A stretch of DNA of 64,000 bases from positions 1,674,001 to 1,738,000 of the forward strand of contig JBBPUQ010000009.1 in NCBI GenBank assembly GCA_038501195.1. Direction: 5' to 3'. Both the position numbers and the translations under genes were made by a program. The DNA comes from Nemania diffusa (taxonomy: Eukaryota > Ascomycota > Sordariomycetes > Xylariales > Xylariaceae). Shown here piece after piece: positions 26,486 through 37,536 of the stretch. The first letter of the stretch is position 1. Each line of letters begins with the position of its first letter. The notes under the pieces are model-generated. The model was not told the origin of the DNA, searched no databases, and saw only the letters and a list, made by a program, of their open reading frames with translations.

Positions 26486-28118
26486 GTATACTTACCGGCT
26501 GATTAGGAATCGAGATATTAGTGCCTAATAGCGAGTGAGATGATATGTTTGACGAGCTGCGACTCGGGTGAAGCGGTGGCAATTCAGCTGTAGGATATGG
26601 TGCTGATATCCAACCTCGGTCAATTCCGCCGCGCCCACCAGACGGAACAGCGTTCCCGCACTGTGGCCGTAGCGCATAGAAGAGAGGGAAGACAGTGTAC
26701 GTGCCATAAAGCGGCAACGAGTCAACAAACCATCGCTGGCGCTCAGCATGGCCTTTGGCAAGAGATAATGATCGTGTCATGTTGGAAAGGTTTGGGATAG
26801 GCAACTGGGCAATTTGAGTACACAGAATAAGGAGGTTTGACGTTATGTCATCACGATACATGAAATACACTTTACGCATCTCTAAGCTACGTACTGCTCG
26901 TAGTCACTCTGCTCGTTACTAGAAGACGTACCTAACTGCGACCTTGCTTGAGGTTTTAACCCGACAATAGCAATCAATCGTGAAAAACACAACCTTGCGG
27001 CCCTTGCCTATATCTGCTAGACAATGTCACTCAACAGGTAGGTGCCTAAAGACCTAAGCACTTGGTTTTATTATTGAAACGAAGCGTGTAACACACACAC
27101 TACGCACTCTAGAGGACTGGCCACGGCCATCTAAATCACTTCTAGAGATTTGAGGCAATAAAACGAGTAGTCTAGTAATGCAATCGAGTAATATTTGGTG
27201 TAGCAAACGGCCATAAGGGCTGCCTAATAGCCTAGTCGGCCGATGCCGAGAGGCATCCTAGTGGTAGAAACTACCTTCTTTTCTAGCTAATAAATAGAAA
27301 AACGCGAAACCTAGGGTCCTGATGACCTAATCAACATGACCCCCTGTAGCAGTGCCGCACGCACTGTCTCAATATACGGCGATTAGGGGCATCTAGATCT
27401 AGAGATGGGGTAGGGAGCTTGTTCTCGTTCAAGAAGCCATTAACCACCGTCGTCTAGCGGGTAATAAGAGACGCGAGCTCAACGATTCCATTTGCTGACT
27501 GCAGGCTTGAAACTAACAGTCATTTATTCAATCACCACCTTTTCAGACCAGTCGCCAACCAGGACAAGTCTAATCCCAGTTGTCGCCGGCTGGCAAAGCT
27601 AACCGCGTGTCATTTACATACCCGGCAATTCATATTCCGTAAGCGCGCGGGGGGCTTTTTCTATTAATTCGTCATATGTTTCGGGTAGACTAAAGTTTTC
27701 GATATCAACAAGTTGGGTTGTCAATTTGTTCATATCCCTTCTGCTTCTCAAAATAGCATATACTATTAGTAACTCTATTTCATAGGTCGAGATGGTACTA
27801 AGAGATTTAGATCTAACCCTTGTAGCAAGCAGTCAATATCGATGGAGTCATTCAATGCCTCTATATTTAAATGTGTTGCTGCCAATGAAGGCAGGCTCAA
27901 GTATCACTCGCCAGACTATGCGTCCTTGGCCCTCGCTAGAGTATCAAGGTATCAGGGGCCAAGGGGGGCTATGCTTCATCCGCAGGCGCTCGTCATACCC
28001 CGCATCTTTTTTTATTTTATAAAAAAAAACATTGATTTGCGCTGTTGCGCCCCCCGTCTCTTGTCCCTTGATCTTAGACCTCACATTAATATTAACGCAC
28101 ATCGAATGAATAGTCACG
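26486..28118. other. Intergenic, no gene seen
   Basis: I see no protein family match in any frame. A 168-codon minus-strand frame overlapping the end of the AAA gene (26,373-26,879) has no recognisable features. Short stop-rich sequence fills the rest, with a few TAGGT/ACCTA motifs. A region near 27,443-27,520 faintly resembles a tRNA A-box but does not fold as a tRNA. Confidence 0.6.
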
Positions 28119-30266
28119 ATGCCTTTGATATCCAATTCCTGGGTACCTGAGATTATTGCGCTAGTTGCATCAGCCGTGTCTTTAGCCGGTCTCGTAGGGG
28201 TATTGATAGCGTACGACACCAAGCCCATCTTCTCGTGGCACGGCATCACCTTGAACGCTGTCGTCTCGATATTAGCCACCGCAAGCAAGGCATTGCTTCT
28301 GCTTGCCATAGAAGAGTTGATCAGCCAATGGAAGTGGATACTCTTCACCAATCAGTCAAGACTGTTGATTGATTTCGAACGCATTGACGCAGCCAGTCGA
28401 GGCCCTCTAGGAAGCCTCATTCTTATGTTAAGATGCAAGAATATGTAAGACGAACCGAACATGGCTAGGATGCCTCCGCTGAACTCTGTTGTTAAAAGAT
28501 CATATCTATACATTGGTACCCTGATTGTTTTGACAAGCTTGGCCATTGACCCATTCGCGCAACAAATTGTCCAGAACAGACAGAAGGAGTTCTTGGTCGA
28601 CGATGTAGCAGCTACAGTGGCGAAGGCGGGAAGGTATTCTAAAGGCAGCATAGACTTTCTGCAGGCAGTGAAATTCAATCCATGTGAGCTGCTCATTGGC
28701 ACAGTGGTGGTGAACTGATCATCTAATCAACTTATCTCGATAGCCATGCCGCGTAATAACTCTCTGGTTTACGTGGATGCGGACTATTCGATGCAATCCG
28801 CAGTGCTCTATGGGTTGAACCAACCACTCGAGAACGTTGTTCAACAGGCATCCTTCAAATGCCCTTCTGCGGAGTGCGTCTGGCCTGTATACGAGTCGCT
28901 TGCAGTCTGCGCCGAATGCCGTGATATAACAAGCAGTTTAGAGCCATTTAAATCGCTAGGTGGCTTATATATACCCTTTGCAAGAGACAATCCCGCGGTG
29001 GCAGTGAAATACGACGGGGGGACTGCGTTTAGGCTACCAAATGGTCTAGCGATCGACAATGCGGATGGTTGGGTTTACGACACCGACTTCAATCATTGGA
29101 ACTCTTTCAACAATTCCGTCTATGGAGCTGTCCTCATGTCAACTTTCGGGACAGGAAATGCGAGCGAAACAGTAACCATGGGCGATATAAACACATTGAT
29201 ATGGTCTATGTCAATCATCAGGGTCACAGAGGATCCAACCAACTCTTCTGCCGCCTGGCCAGCCCTCCCTATATCTGCGACCGAGTGCGCTCTCTTGTAC
29301 TGTGTGAAGGACTACCAGGACAAGGTCATAAACGGGTCATTCCTGGAATCCGCTACGCCCGTTGCCAACACCCATCGTCTCCAACAGTCTTGGCAACCGG
29401 ATCGAATCTTCTGGCAGGGAGACCTCAGCCCAGATATCTTGTCTAGTATCGAATTCAACTCATACTTCTCTGTGATCCAAAGAACCGATTTATCAATACT
29501 ATCTGTCGATACGGGCCTAGCTTACAATATCTCCCAAGAGGCGGTTGACAGCATCAGCTCTTTCATACACAACACATTCGCGATAAAGTTGACCCCGTTC
29601 AACGTTAACAGCAACGGGAGCGTAGCAGGTCAGCTGAATGGTTACTATATAGATACTGGTGACATTCAGTATAGCCCATCCGCCCTGCAAGTGCTCTATA
29701 AAAGTGAAGATCTCAACGCGACGTTCACGAACCTCGCCGCTAGCATGAGCAACGCCTTACGGAGTGGCGCAGACGACAGCTTCAACGGAACCAATCGAGA
29801 GCATACGGGCCAAAAGTCAGCTACCACCGTCATATACTCGATTCAATGGCCATGGATCACGCTTCACGTGTTCTTAGTCGCAGTTGCCCCCCTATTTCTT
29901 CTTGCTACTCTTCGCAGTAACTCGAGTCCGGGCCAAGTTGCACAAGCGTGGAAGTCTAGCAGTCTTGCCGTAATGAACCGAGGATTTGTCGTATGTGACG
30001 TACTTGAAGGGGCCCGGACTGTTGAGGAGATGGAGCAGAGGGCCAAGATCGCGAAGGTGACATTACTTGCAGGAAATCAAGCTCTTGCCGATAAGATCGG
30101 TCAGTTGGAGCTTGACCCCCTACAGAGTGGTCACGATGCTTCAATTAGAAAGCATACATATCCATTGATTGAAGCAATAGAGTTAAGACCTTTCGAGCCT
30201 GCTTCGTCTCAGCATGCTTTTTCCTTCTACGAATACAGTAATCACTCAGGGGATATCAATAGATGA
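28119..30266 (+). CDS. DUF3176 family membrane protein
   Basis: Three exons: 28119-28426, 28469-28683, 28744-30266; 2046 nt, 681 residues, in frame. The N-terminus has the DUF3176 layout: a hydrophobic helix (about residues 10-31, after WVPE), a second (about 42-62), then QWKWILF and the block LIDFERIDAASRGPLGSL. A third helix follows in exon 2 (YLYIGTLIVLTSLAIDPF). A long, probably extracellular, Asn-X-Ser/Thr-rich region with several Cys precedes a last helix (WPWITLHVFLVAVAPLF, about 545-565) and a short cytosolic tail. The function of the family is unknown; it is expanded in filamentous ascomycetes. Intron 1 is only 42 nt, so its ends are less certain; it removes an in-frame TAA. Intron 2 is a clear GTGAGC...ATAG of 60 nt. 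An AATAAA-like signal lies at about 30,365. Confidence 0.85.
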
Positions 30267-30501
30267 ACCTCTGATACATTTCCATGAAGAGCTGTATATT
30301 GAGACGTATAACGATTGTATTCAACATTTTTCTTATTTAATATTCAATTGTGATTTATCATATTCAATAAATTACAAGCTTATGAATTTATTTAAGCGCC
30401 TGCTAAAATTGATAAGTGCTTAGCGAACGCCTATAGGCTGGGGTTTGTTAAACCCTACGCCACCCCCTTCGTGAGAGGTATGCTCGCAGTTTGTTTGTTG
30501 A
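30267..30501. other. Short intergenic stretch
   Basis: AT-rich 3' flank of the DUF3176 gene with CAATAAAT near 30,365, a plausible polyadenylation region. Nothing else was seen. Confidence 0.6.
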
Positions 30502-32014
30502 TTGCCACCTATATCTAGCTCGACGCGTCCACCCACTCCTGAGCGTCCCCAGTATCCATTAACAGGAGCTCAACCCTCAGGCCCTAGTAGCTCAGATCAA
30601 GAGAAACATCATTTTCCTCCAACACCAGAATCACTTAATAGTCTTTGGAAAACCCGTCGGATTTCGAGTTCCTGTGCTAAGGCAAGCGCACCACTAAGCC
30701 TAGTGATTTCTGTGTCGCTTCTTACAAAATATTCGCCGGAAGACAAGCGCGACATTGAAATAGATGGTCTGAAAGGAGCAGCCTCACTAATTGTATCGCT
30801 CAAGGGTCTATTTCGGGCGTCTTTAAAATGTTCAACGTGGCCGCCCGACGAACCCGCCGCGAGTCGGAAGCCTTGTCCACATCTCGAGTAGACAGCTTAA
30901 TCGGCTTGATCAGAAATATTGACAACGGCATACCCCAGGAAGGGCGCCCAGAAATTATTTCAAGGAAGGTCTTGCCCCGCGACTATAAAGCTCTCCTTAG
31001 AAGATTGGAGAGTTCTGATAACGACATCTCAGGATTTTTTTATTCAGCACTTCGGTATGTTAGAGGCAATTATGTTCAGAATCTCAGATAAACGATCCTG
31101 TGATCAAGGAACACGAAGCTGTGGACTAAGACTATGTTATTAGATACGAGTATCGACCATCTCTCACTGGCAGGACGCAACTTACTATTCGTATGAATTG
31201 CCCCCTCCACGAAGGCATGATAGCGGATATAGATAGGTGCATAGGACGCGAACTCGATCGCATAATTGGTAACGCTCGGGGAGAGTATACTTCTAAAGCC
31301 GTCGAGATTGCAGGCAACATAGATTTCACAGGCGGCAGAGTGCTGAAAGTTGGTGAGAAAGACTTACGTGCGGATTGCTCTTACAAGTATAAATACCCGA
31401 AGACCAATGGGCCAGGACTCCTCGTGGAGGTAGCATGGTCACAATCTACAAAGAAGCTGAGAGACAAGGCAAGGGAGTTCATTCACGGAACTGAAGGAAA
31501 TATTCGAACTGTAGTTGGACTGGATTTCTCTGGCACGTTCGATACTTGGAATAAAATCAGGGAACAGTGGGATAGAACTGGCACGCTTCAGCGAGGACCT
31601 GCGCGTATCTTTATCTGGCGAGCTGTTTTTGACCGTAAAACAGGTAAGGCTTCTCTCGACGAAGAAGGTCAACCTAAAATAACAGAAAGCACGCATGTGT
31701 TCTGCAATGAGGACGGGAAGGCAAACTTGCATGAGAGCGTACATCTCACATTACAGGACATAGTCCCGGAGAGTGTGATACGAGAGGAGAACATCAACAA
31801 AGAAAGCGACTTGGGTGGTGCGGAACTAGTCATCGACTCACCTACTTTTCTGCGCTGTTTCGATAACAAGCTTCGAGACCAGAAAGATTATGATGACAGC
31901 ATCCGGCCAGAGAAAGACTTAGAAGAGGCTACGAAGAATGAAAAGAAGGAGGAAAGCAAGTGCTCGACGGGAGGTGAAACAGAAGAAGGACCTTGGAGAA
32001 ATGCCCAGCATTAA
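30502..32014 (+). pseudogene. PD-(D/E)XK/Uma2-like fungal protein, 5' part damaged
   Basis: The 3' half reads well. An exon in the frame of 30,828 runs to 31,054, then an intron 31055-31143 (GTATGT...TTAG), then an exon to 32,014. They join as SALR-YEYRPSLTGRTQLTIRM and PLHEGMI, typical of a common fungal family. The core DLRADCSY ... GLLVEVAWSQ ... LRDKAREF ... VVGLDF resembles the D, E-x-A and K pattern of Uma2-like PD-(D/E)XK nucleases; actual nuclease activity is inference. The tail is acidic/lysine-rich. The 5' half (PPTPERPQYPL, GLKGAASLIVSLKGLF) lies in another frame from 30,502, right after a TGA, and has no ATG anywhere. No intron was found that joins it to the next frame near 30,820-30,880. 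So at least the start codon and one frame are broken. A sequencing or assembly error, or an unrecognised upstream exon, is the alternative. Confidence 0.55.
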
Positions 32015-32675
32015 GACCTGGATTCGGAAGCACTCTTATCAACTGCGCGCAACAACAGCGCGGCAACTGGGGACAGGCCTTCTTGACAGCAACTTGGTTT
32101 CGCGTGAGATATAAACACACTCGTTCATCAATCATATTATATTATTTATCTAGGTCTCTTATGAAATGCCCAGAAATAGGAGTGTGCCACACTACTCCTA
32201 GTTACTCGGCGAATAATGTCAGCTACATCGTGGCGCTCTTAGCTGTGGATCAAGCCATAGCTAATCGGGCGTAATGCAGCGAGCCTTGTCAGTCTCAAGA
32301 TCGATCGTACATAAGCACAGAACGCCATTGATGTAGATGGTTCTTATCGCCACACTGGCGTATAATAGTATGGGTACGAACGTATTGCGTATCATGGGTA
32401 TCACAAGATATGAAGCTAACTACGCTACTTATTGGCGGACATCGGATAGAGTGATGGTATCTATTACTCAAATCCTATACTAATATTAGTATCAGCTGCA
32501 AAAGAATCTTACCAACATATTCGTCTACTCCATTCAGACTTCTTTATCGGAAAACTCCCTTCTCTGCTAACCTATATTATAAAGCTCTATTATCTCTCAA
32601 GATATCTCGACGCTTCCCCCTTCATAGATACTTCAAGGCCATATACAACTCTATTCATCTTGCTACTTTTGCACA
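32015..32675. other. Intergenic, putative hydrolase promoter
   Basis: No gene seen. A CTATATTATAAAGCTC stretch at about 32,571-32,587 may serve as a TATA-like element about 100 bases before the hydrolase start. Confidence 0.4.
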
Positions 32676-33500
32676 ATGACGATCCAACCCGTTTCAAAAC
32701 CAATCATCATTCTCATCCATGGCGCCTGGCACACCCCCGATGCCTGGCATAAAGTCAAGTTCCGTCTGGAGGCAGTCGGCTACGAGGTTTATGCCCCCAA
32801 ATCACTCACAACGGCCGAGTCTGAGCCGTTGAATTGCTCATGGCGAGTAGACGCAGCCGCGATCCATGACCTAGTGGTTCCCCTTTTCAACCAGGGTCGC
32901 AAGGCTGTTATCGTTGGCCATTCCTACGGTGGCATAGTCGCTGCCGCATCAGTCGAGGGTCAGTCCGTTGCCGACAGAGAGTCCCGCGGGCTCAGCGGTG
33001 GATTCAGTGCGCTTGTATACATCTGTGCATTTGCCATGCCGCAACGGGGGCTTTCTATACTTTCGATGATCGGCGGGAAGAGCCCAGAGTGGATAGTCCC
33101 AGCCGAGAATGTGAGGTCATTCCCTTCTCTCACTCCAACGTCAATAGAGTTGACTTAACACAAGCAGATCCCCAACTCAATCAACGTCGTACCGCAGCTT
33201 ACGCCATTCTATAACGACGTATCACCCGATGAAGCTACGGAATGGATTGGAAAGCTCCAAAATCAATCACAGAGATCATTTGAGGAGCCCGTGGAATTCT
33301 GTGCCAACGATATCAATATCCCCATGACATATTTGATATGCGAGGGTGATAAAGCTATACCGCTCCAATTGCAAGAGCTTATGACAAGTGCTATTCCAAG
33401 GATGAAAACGCGACGTTGCCAGGCGGGACATAGCCCGTTTTTGAGCCAGCCGGGCCTTACTGCAGAGGTGATCATTGATGCTGCTCGAAACGCTTCGTGA
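32676..33500 (+). CDS. Alpha/beta hydrolase
   Basis: Two exons, 32676-33110 and 33168-33500, joined by a 57-nt intron (GTGAGG ... TTGACTTAAC ... GCAG); 768 nt, 255 residues. The fold signature is complete: HGAW at 15-18 (oxyanion-hole region), the nucleophile elbow GHSYGG with Ser83, the acid Asp206 in CEGDKAIP, and His233 in AGHSP. Length and motifs fit the small esterase-like AB-hydrolase family (PF12697 type), cytosolic, without signal peptide. Such enzymes hydrolyse esters or lactones, but the substrate cannot be told from sequence. It precedes, after 2.5 kb, a divergent SDR/NmrA-like pair and a Zn2Cys6 gene, so it could belong to the same small metabolic group. Confidence 0.88.
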
Positions 33501-36009
33501 GAATACACCAGGGGTTTACTTAAGATGTATATAAACTCTTTCTCCCTCTCTCTCTATAAGGATGCTATTAACCTTTCCTTCACCGCTTGAAATGTAATAT
33601 TGTATTTACCTGGTCTAATTTCACGAAGCTCAATAGGACCGCAGAGTGGAATCGGCCCAGCACCCTATCGCCGATTATCGGATGGTCGTTATGTATACTC
33701 CTACAATCTAATCGCACTATGAGTAAATTTTTCGACAGCGTACATGAGTTAAGTAGATGATAAACCCGTATTGAGAGTTCATGGCGGCCGGAAATAACAT
33801 CAAATAGGCAATATCCAACTATAATTACGGAACAGAAGCGCACAAATGCAAGCCAAGAAAGAAGCAAAAGGTTAGCCAGTGGCCTCTACTTTGTGAATAA
33901 TACAAAGCTGTCGCTGCGGTAGGCCTGTTTCGTGTTATAGGCAATGACGAAATTATACATTCAAGGTCTAGGACTCTAGGGTCATCACATCATCCCGCTC
34001 CTGCATAAGCGAGGCGCATATTTGCAAAAGGCCTCAAGGGGCGACCTGGATCTAGCAAGCTCGTCTAAGCTCAGAGATTCTCTTGTGCTCCGACATCCAA
34101 TGAAAAACACGGTACGACCTTCCAACCAAGATCCTGCAGTGCTCGGTTATCTTAGGGGTCAGCGTACCCAGGTAGTCGGCGCGGGGTACATGGATGTTTT
34201 TTCTCCAAAGGCATATACATAAGTTATAACTGCATTTCGTAACGTCCGTATATAATAATTATCACTCGTTCAGCATGTCTTTCTTACCCACTATGCGGTG
34301 ATAAATCATGTCTATTCCTAGCCTCTTTTGTATAAAAGGAAGCCGCCACTATGGGTAGGACAAGGGAGGGTGACAGTGGGCCATATGCACATTATCCGAC
34401 AAACGATTTTTTACCCCATTTTCCGTTTTTGGTTTTAAAAAATAAGTATTATACCAAACAATAAACACTATTAATACTGCTTAATAAGACTCAGCGAACT
34501 CAATTAACCTTACTAATTTATTTATAGCGCCGGAAAAAACCCGAAAACTGAAAACGAAAAACGAAAAACGAAAAAGTAAAAAGAAATCGATTGTCGGATA
34601 ATGCCCTCCCTAGAGGGTCCTTAATACGGCAAGCTACCTAAATTGATTGCTTTTGCCATAGTGTTATCATGGGTGTGTTATAAGCACACACGATCGCCAC
34701 ATACCTATGCGTAATGTCATCTGCGCCTGTTTCGTGTTGCGCTACGTCTTAATTTCAGGAGATTCCGCTACTGGTCTGGGCGAAGCTAATCGACGGCGCT
34801 TTGGGCGTTCGTGGGGAAAAAGGCTGCGTCGCTCAATTCCTCTGTATGATACGGGGCTGTAATATGGCCCAATTATCTATGCAGTACACTAGCAACAGGA
34901 TGAATGTGGCGTAACACACCAAGATAGGATCAACCCATCATATCACGAGGTGCCAATTAGTTCCTTGGTTGTAGCGGCTAACGGCTAGCTGCTGACGTTA
35001 TAAGCACTGGTCCTGTTCTTATGCGTAAAGGCCCTTCGATGACATACCACACCATACTGTGTACGCTCGTCCCACCACATGTGGCCAACTTACGCATACT
35101 GACGATAGCAACTGCATGGCACTCGCTGTGGACTGCTAACCAATAGCACGTGGATTGTCGATCCTCCCGTGGTATCTAGGGTGTTGAAATCGTCTGGGGG
35201 GATCATGGACTTAACCCTATAACTTCGTAATAGGATTAATATTTTGATAAAGTGAATAAAGGGTAACAACCCTCAACAAGGTTACCTAACCATCGCTATT
35301 TAGTAGGTTAGTACTGCTTCCTTTGATTAATAAATTGTCGTTAGAGAGGAAATGTGACTGTAGGCAAGGAGATAGTTATGCTTGATAGAATTATGTAATA
35401 TGACACTCTACAGATTCACGGGATCTCTAAAGTACAAGCTAGGTTTTGATTCATATAACTTTGTTCTTTAACAGTTTTAGAATCTTCTTAGAGAATATTG
35501 ATTAGATAGACTCGTTTTGTATTATAGCCACTTCTTGTTGTTGGTTTCTAGTTTAATATTACTCGTAGTGCTAGTATCTTGAATCCCTAGTAAGTAAGTT
35601 GTAATATTATATCTCGATGAATAAATATTATAGAATCGAGAACGCGAAGCTACACAATGAAGGAACCTTGAAGTCTGTGCAGTAAACAAAGCCTAGTAAA
35701 GGCCCCCTGTTGCTACTTCGTTTCGACTAGAATCAATACATCAGCTATATGATATTGCATTAGAATGAAGTAGTATGATAACTCATAATAGCTAGATAAT
35801 GCTGCCGTGAAAATAGGAGGAATATGTTACAATAATAAGATTATATTGTCTAGAGCTCTGATACTTCTAAGAATGTAAGCGTACTTAAAAAAATGCTATT
35901 ACGGCTTCGAAGGATACATATTTCGATGTAATATCCGCAAGTATTCGTACATGAAAGTCATATGAGACAATAAAGTGTATATGAAAGCCAGCAGCGATCA
36001 TGACACCTA
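33501..36009. other. Long intergenic region with one inverted-repeat element
   Basis: About 2.5 kb with no gene that I recognise. It has a CT microsatellite (about 33,540-33,556) and the MITE-like element at 34,390-34,603. The part from about 35,220 to 36,000 is AT-richer than the genes around it and may be decayed DNA. Confidence 0.6.
34390..34603. mobile_element. MITE-like element with terminal inverted repeats
   Basis: The left end reads CATTATCCGACAAACGATTT (34,390 on) and the right end, on the other strand, CATTATCCGACAATCGATTT (from 34,603 inward). This is 19 of 20 matching. The repeat goes on imperfectly into T-rich arms with CGTTTTT phrases; the right arm has three copies of ACGAAAA. 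Length is 214 bp with no coding capacity, as in non-autonomous DNA transposons. GGGAGGG (34,364-34,370) and CCCTCCC (34,604-34,610) form a further inverted pair, but on the left 19 extra bases separate it from the repeat. No clear target-site duplication was seen, so the family is not assigned. Confidence 0.7.
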
Positions 36010-36903
36010 TTAACCCTTGATCTCAGCAAGGCCAGATCCACCATTTATCATAGAGGTGAATAGACTACGGGGTAGAAATGTGTTGCAAAGCCAACTAAGA
36101 GTTGAAGATTCCCCGCGCCGAATGAAGTCACTGCTACCCCTAAGCACATCGTTGACGACATTATTCGCTGCTATATCAACATTCTGCTTCTTGGTAAATA
36201 CCAGACCCTTGTAATATCGATTTATGATATCTCTTATCGTCTGATAGTAGGAGTCTGCGGGCAGCTCAAGCTCCCCTTTCCCGGCTGGGTCGTTCCCACT
36301 GGTTTCGACAGCTCCAAGAATGACTGTGACGACTCGCACTCCAAGGGGTGCCATTTCCAGACGAAGAGTCTCAGAGAGACTTGTCGTAGCAGCCCTAGAG
36401 CTGTTGTATGTACCTACATCACAATTAGCGCACAGTTAACAGTCTTTTAGAGTAACACAGAACTTGCCCATCCACGCCATGATCAACTCGGAAGAGACCG
36501 AACTGGTATTGCAGACAATTCCTTTAGCCTTGATGAGCATAGGAGCGAATGTCTGTGTCATGGCTAGCAGTGCCCAAACATTGACATCATACATCTTTTT
36601 GGCCTCCTGCAAGTCAAGGTCTAGAAGGGGCATGGCGCCACTGGTGCCGGCGTTGTTGACTAGGATATCGAGCGATCCACCGGTGAGTTTCTCGACAGTT
36701 TTCGCACATCGCTCAATAGACTCCTTCGATGTGACTTCCAGTTCGAGGATTTCTATGCCTTCTGTCTCACCTAGAGTTCCGGCTTTGGTAATGTTACGTA
36801 CTGTCGCGAAGACCTTGAAGCCTCTGGCACGATAAGCCTTTGCCATTGCGGCCCCAAGTCCACCATGGTTGCAGCCGGTAATCAGAACAGTTTTTTCTGG
36901 CAT
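36010..36903 (-). CDS. Short-chain dehydrogenase, AYR1-like, with Arg for catalytic Lys
   Basis: Exons 36903-36468 and 36413-36010, 279 residues. The Rossmann nucleotide-binding motif TGCNHGGLG is at 9-17, NNAG at 83-86, the catalytic Ser probably Ser135 in NTSSVSS, and Tyr148. The block EMAPLGVRVVTVILGAVET matches the classical SDR group near 1-acyldihydroxyacetone-phosphate reductase. The only join that keeps SDR homology uses a GC-AG intron (54 nt, donor GCAAGT, acceptor GTAG): with it the frame reads WMG-TYNSSRAATTSLSETLRLE. No GT donor gives this. The active-site motif is then YNSSR, not YxxxK: the catalytic Lys is Arg152. Activity may be lost or changed. The C-terminal part looks intact. 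It is divergent from the NmrA-like gene, sharing a 633-bp promoter region. Confidence 0.85.
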
Positions 36904-37536
36904 AATAACTTTTATTAATTGTACAACAGGTAGATAGGGTGGGAAGGTAGGAGGGGGTGTACGACAATACCATAATTGGAGCTCAACTCAACCTTCGACC
37001 TTTCGTTTATATACAAGATGGCATTCAGGGGTTGACAATGATTTGGTGGAGAAACGGAGTTTGCGAAGCCAATTCCGTCGGGATTGTGCAGAAGGCACTT
37101 TGACGTAGCTAAGCGTCGACTGATGGGTAATTACTAATTAGGCTCGTGGCTCCCTCAAAATTAGAATGCGAGATGGACTCTGAAGTTCTCATAATTGCGT
37201 AGGAAGGGTCATGAGGTTTAGAAGTACACAAGTCATGCTTCAATACCCTCTAACTTTGCTATTGTTGTTAACAAATCGAGCCCCTTTAAAGAAGCGAGAA
37301 CTCCGTTTCAGTAAGATTCCGGATCATAATTCCTATGGATCGGCCTCCGTTCTTGATAAAGCCGCTCGCCTCTCCTGCGTTTATGATACTATAAGTAGAA
37401 GTTAAGCTTGTATATAAATTATCGAGTCATTCCTCTGAGTAGACTATTGCCCTAGAGCACGCCGTATTCGCTGTGATATCTCAACCCCTTTCCGCAAACA
37501 CTTCAACTCACGTACATTTATATTTATCTCTTCAAA
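36904..37536. other. Shared divergent promoter region
   Basis: 633 bases between the divergent start codons of the SDR and the NmrA-like gene. It has no gene and no operator that I can recognise; it is a natural place for the nearby Zn2Cys6 protein to act, but that is inference only. Confidence 0.5.

Noticed and set aside
26373..26879. 168-codon minus-strand frame at the end of the AAA gene
   Set aside because: No recognisable motif, overlaps the Q/P/G-rich coding end antisense, and codon use looks random.
27443..27520. tRNA-like stretch with a GTCTAGCGGGTAAT A-box look-alike
   Set aside because: The B-box part (GGCTTGAAACT) matches poorly and no acceptor or anticodon stem pairs properly.
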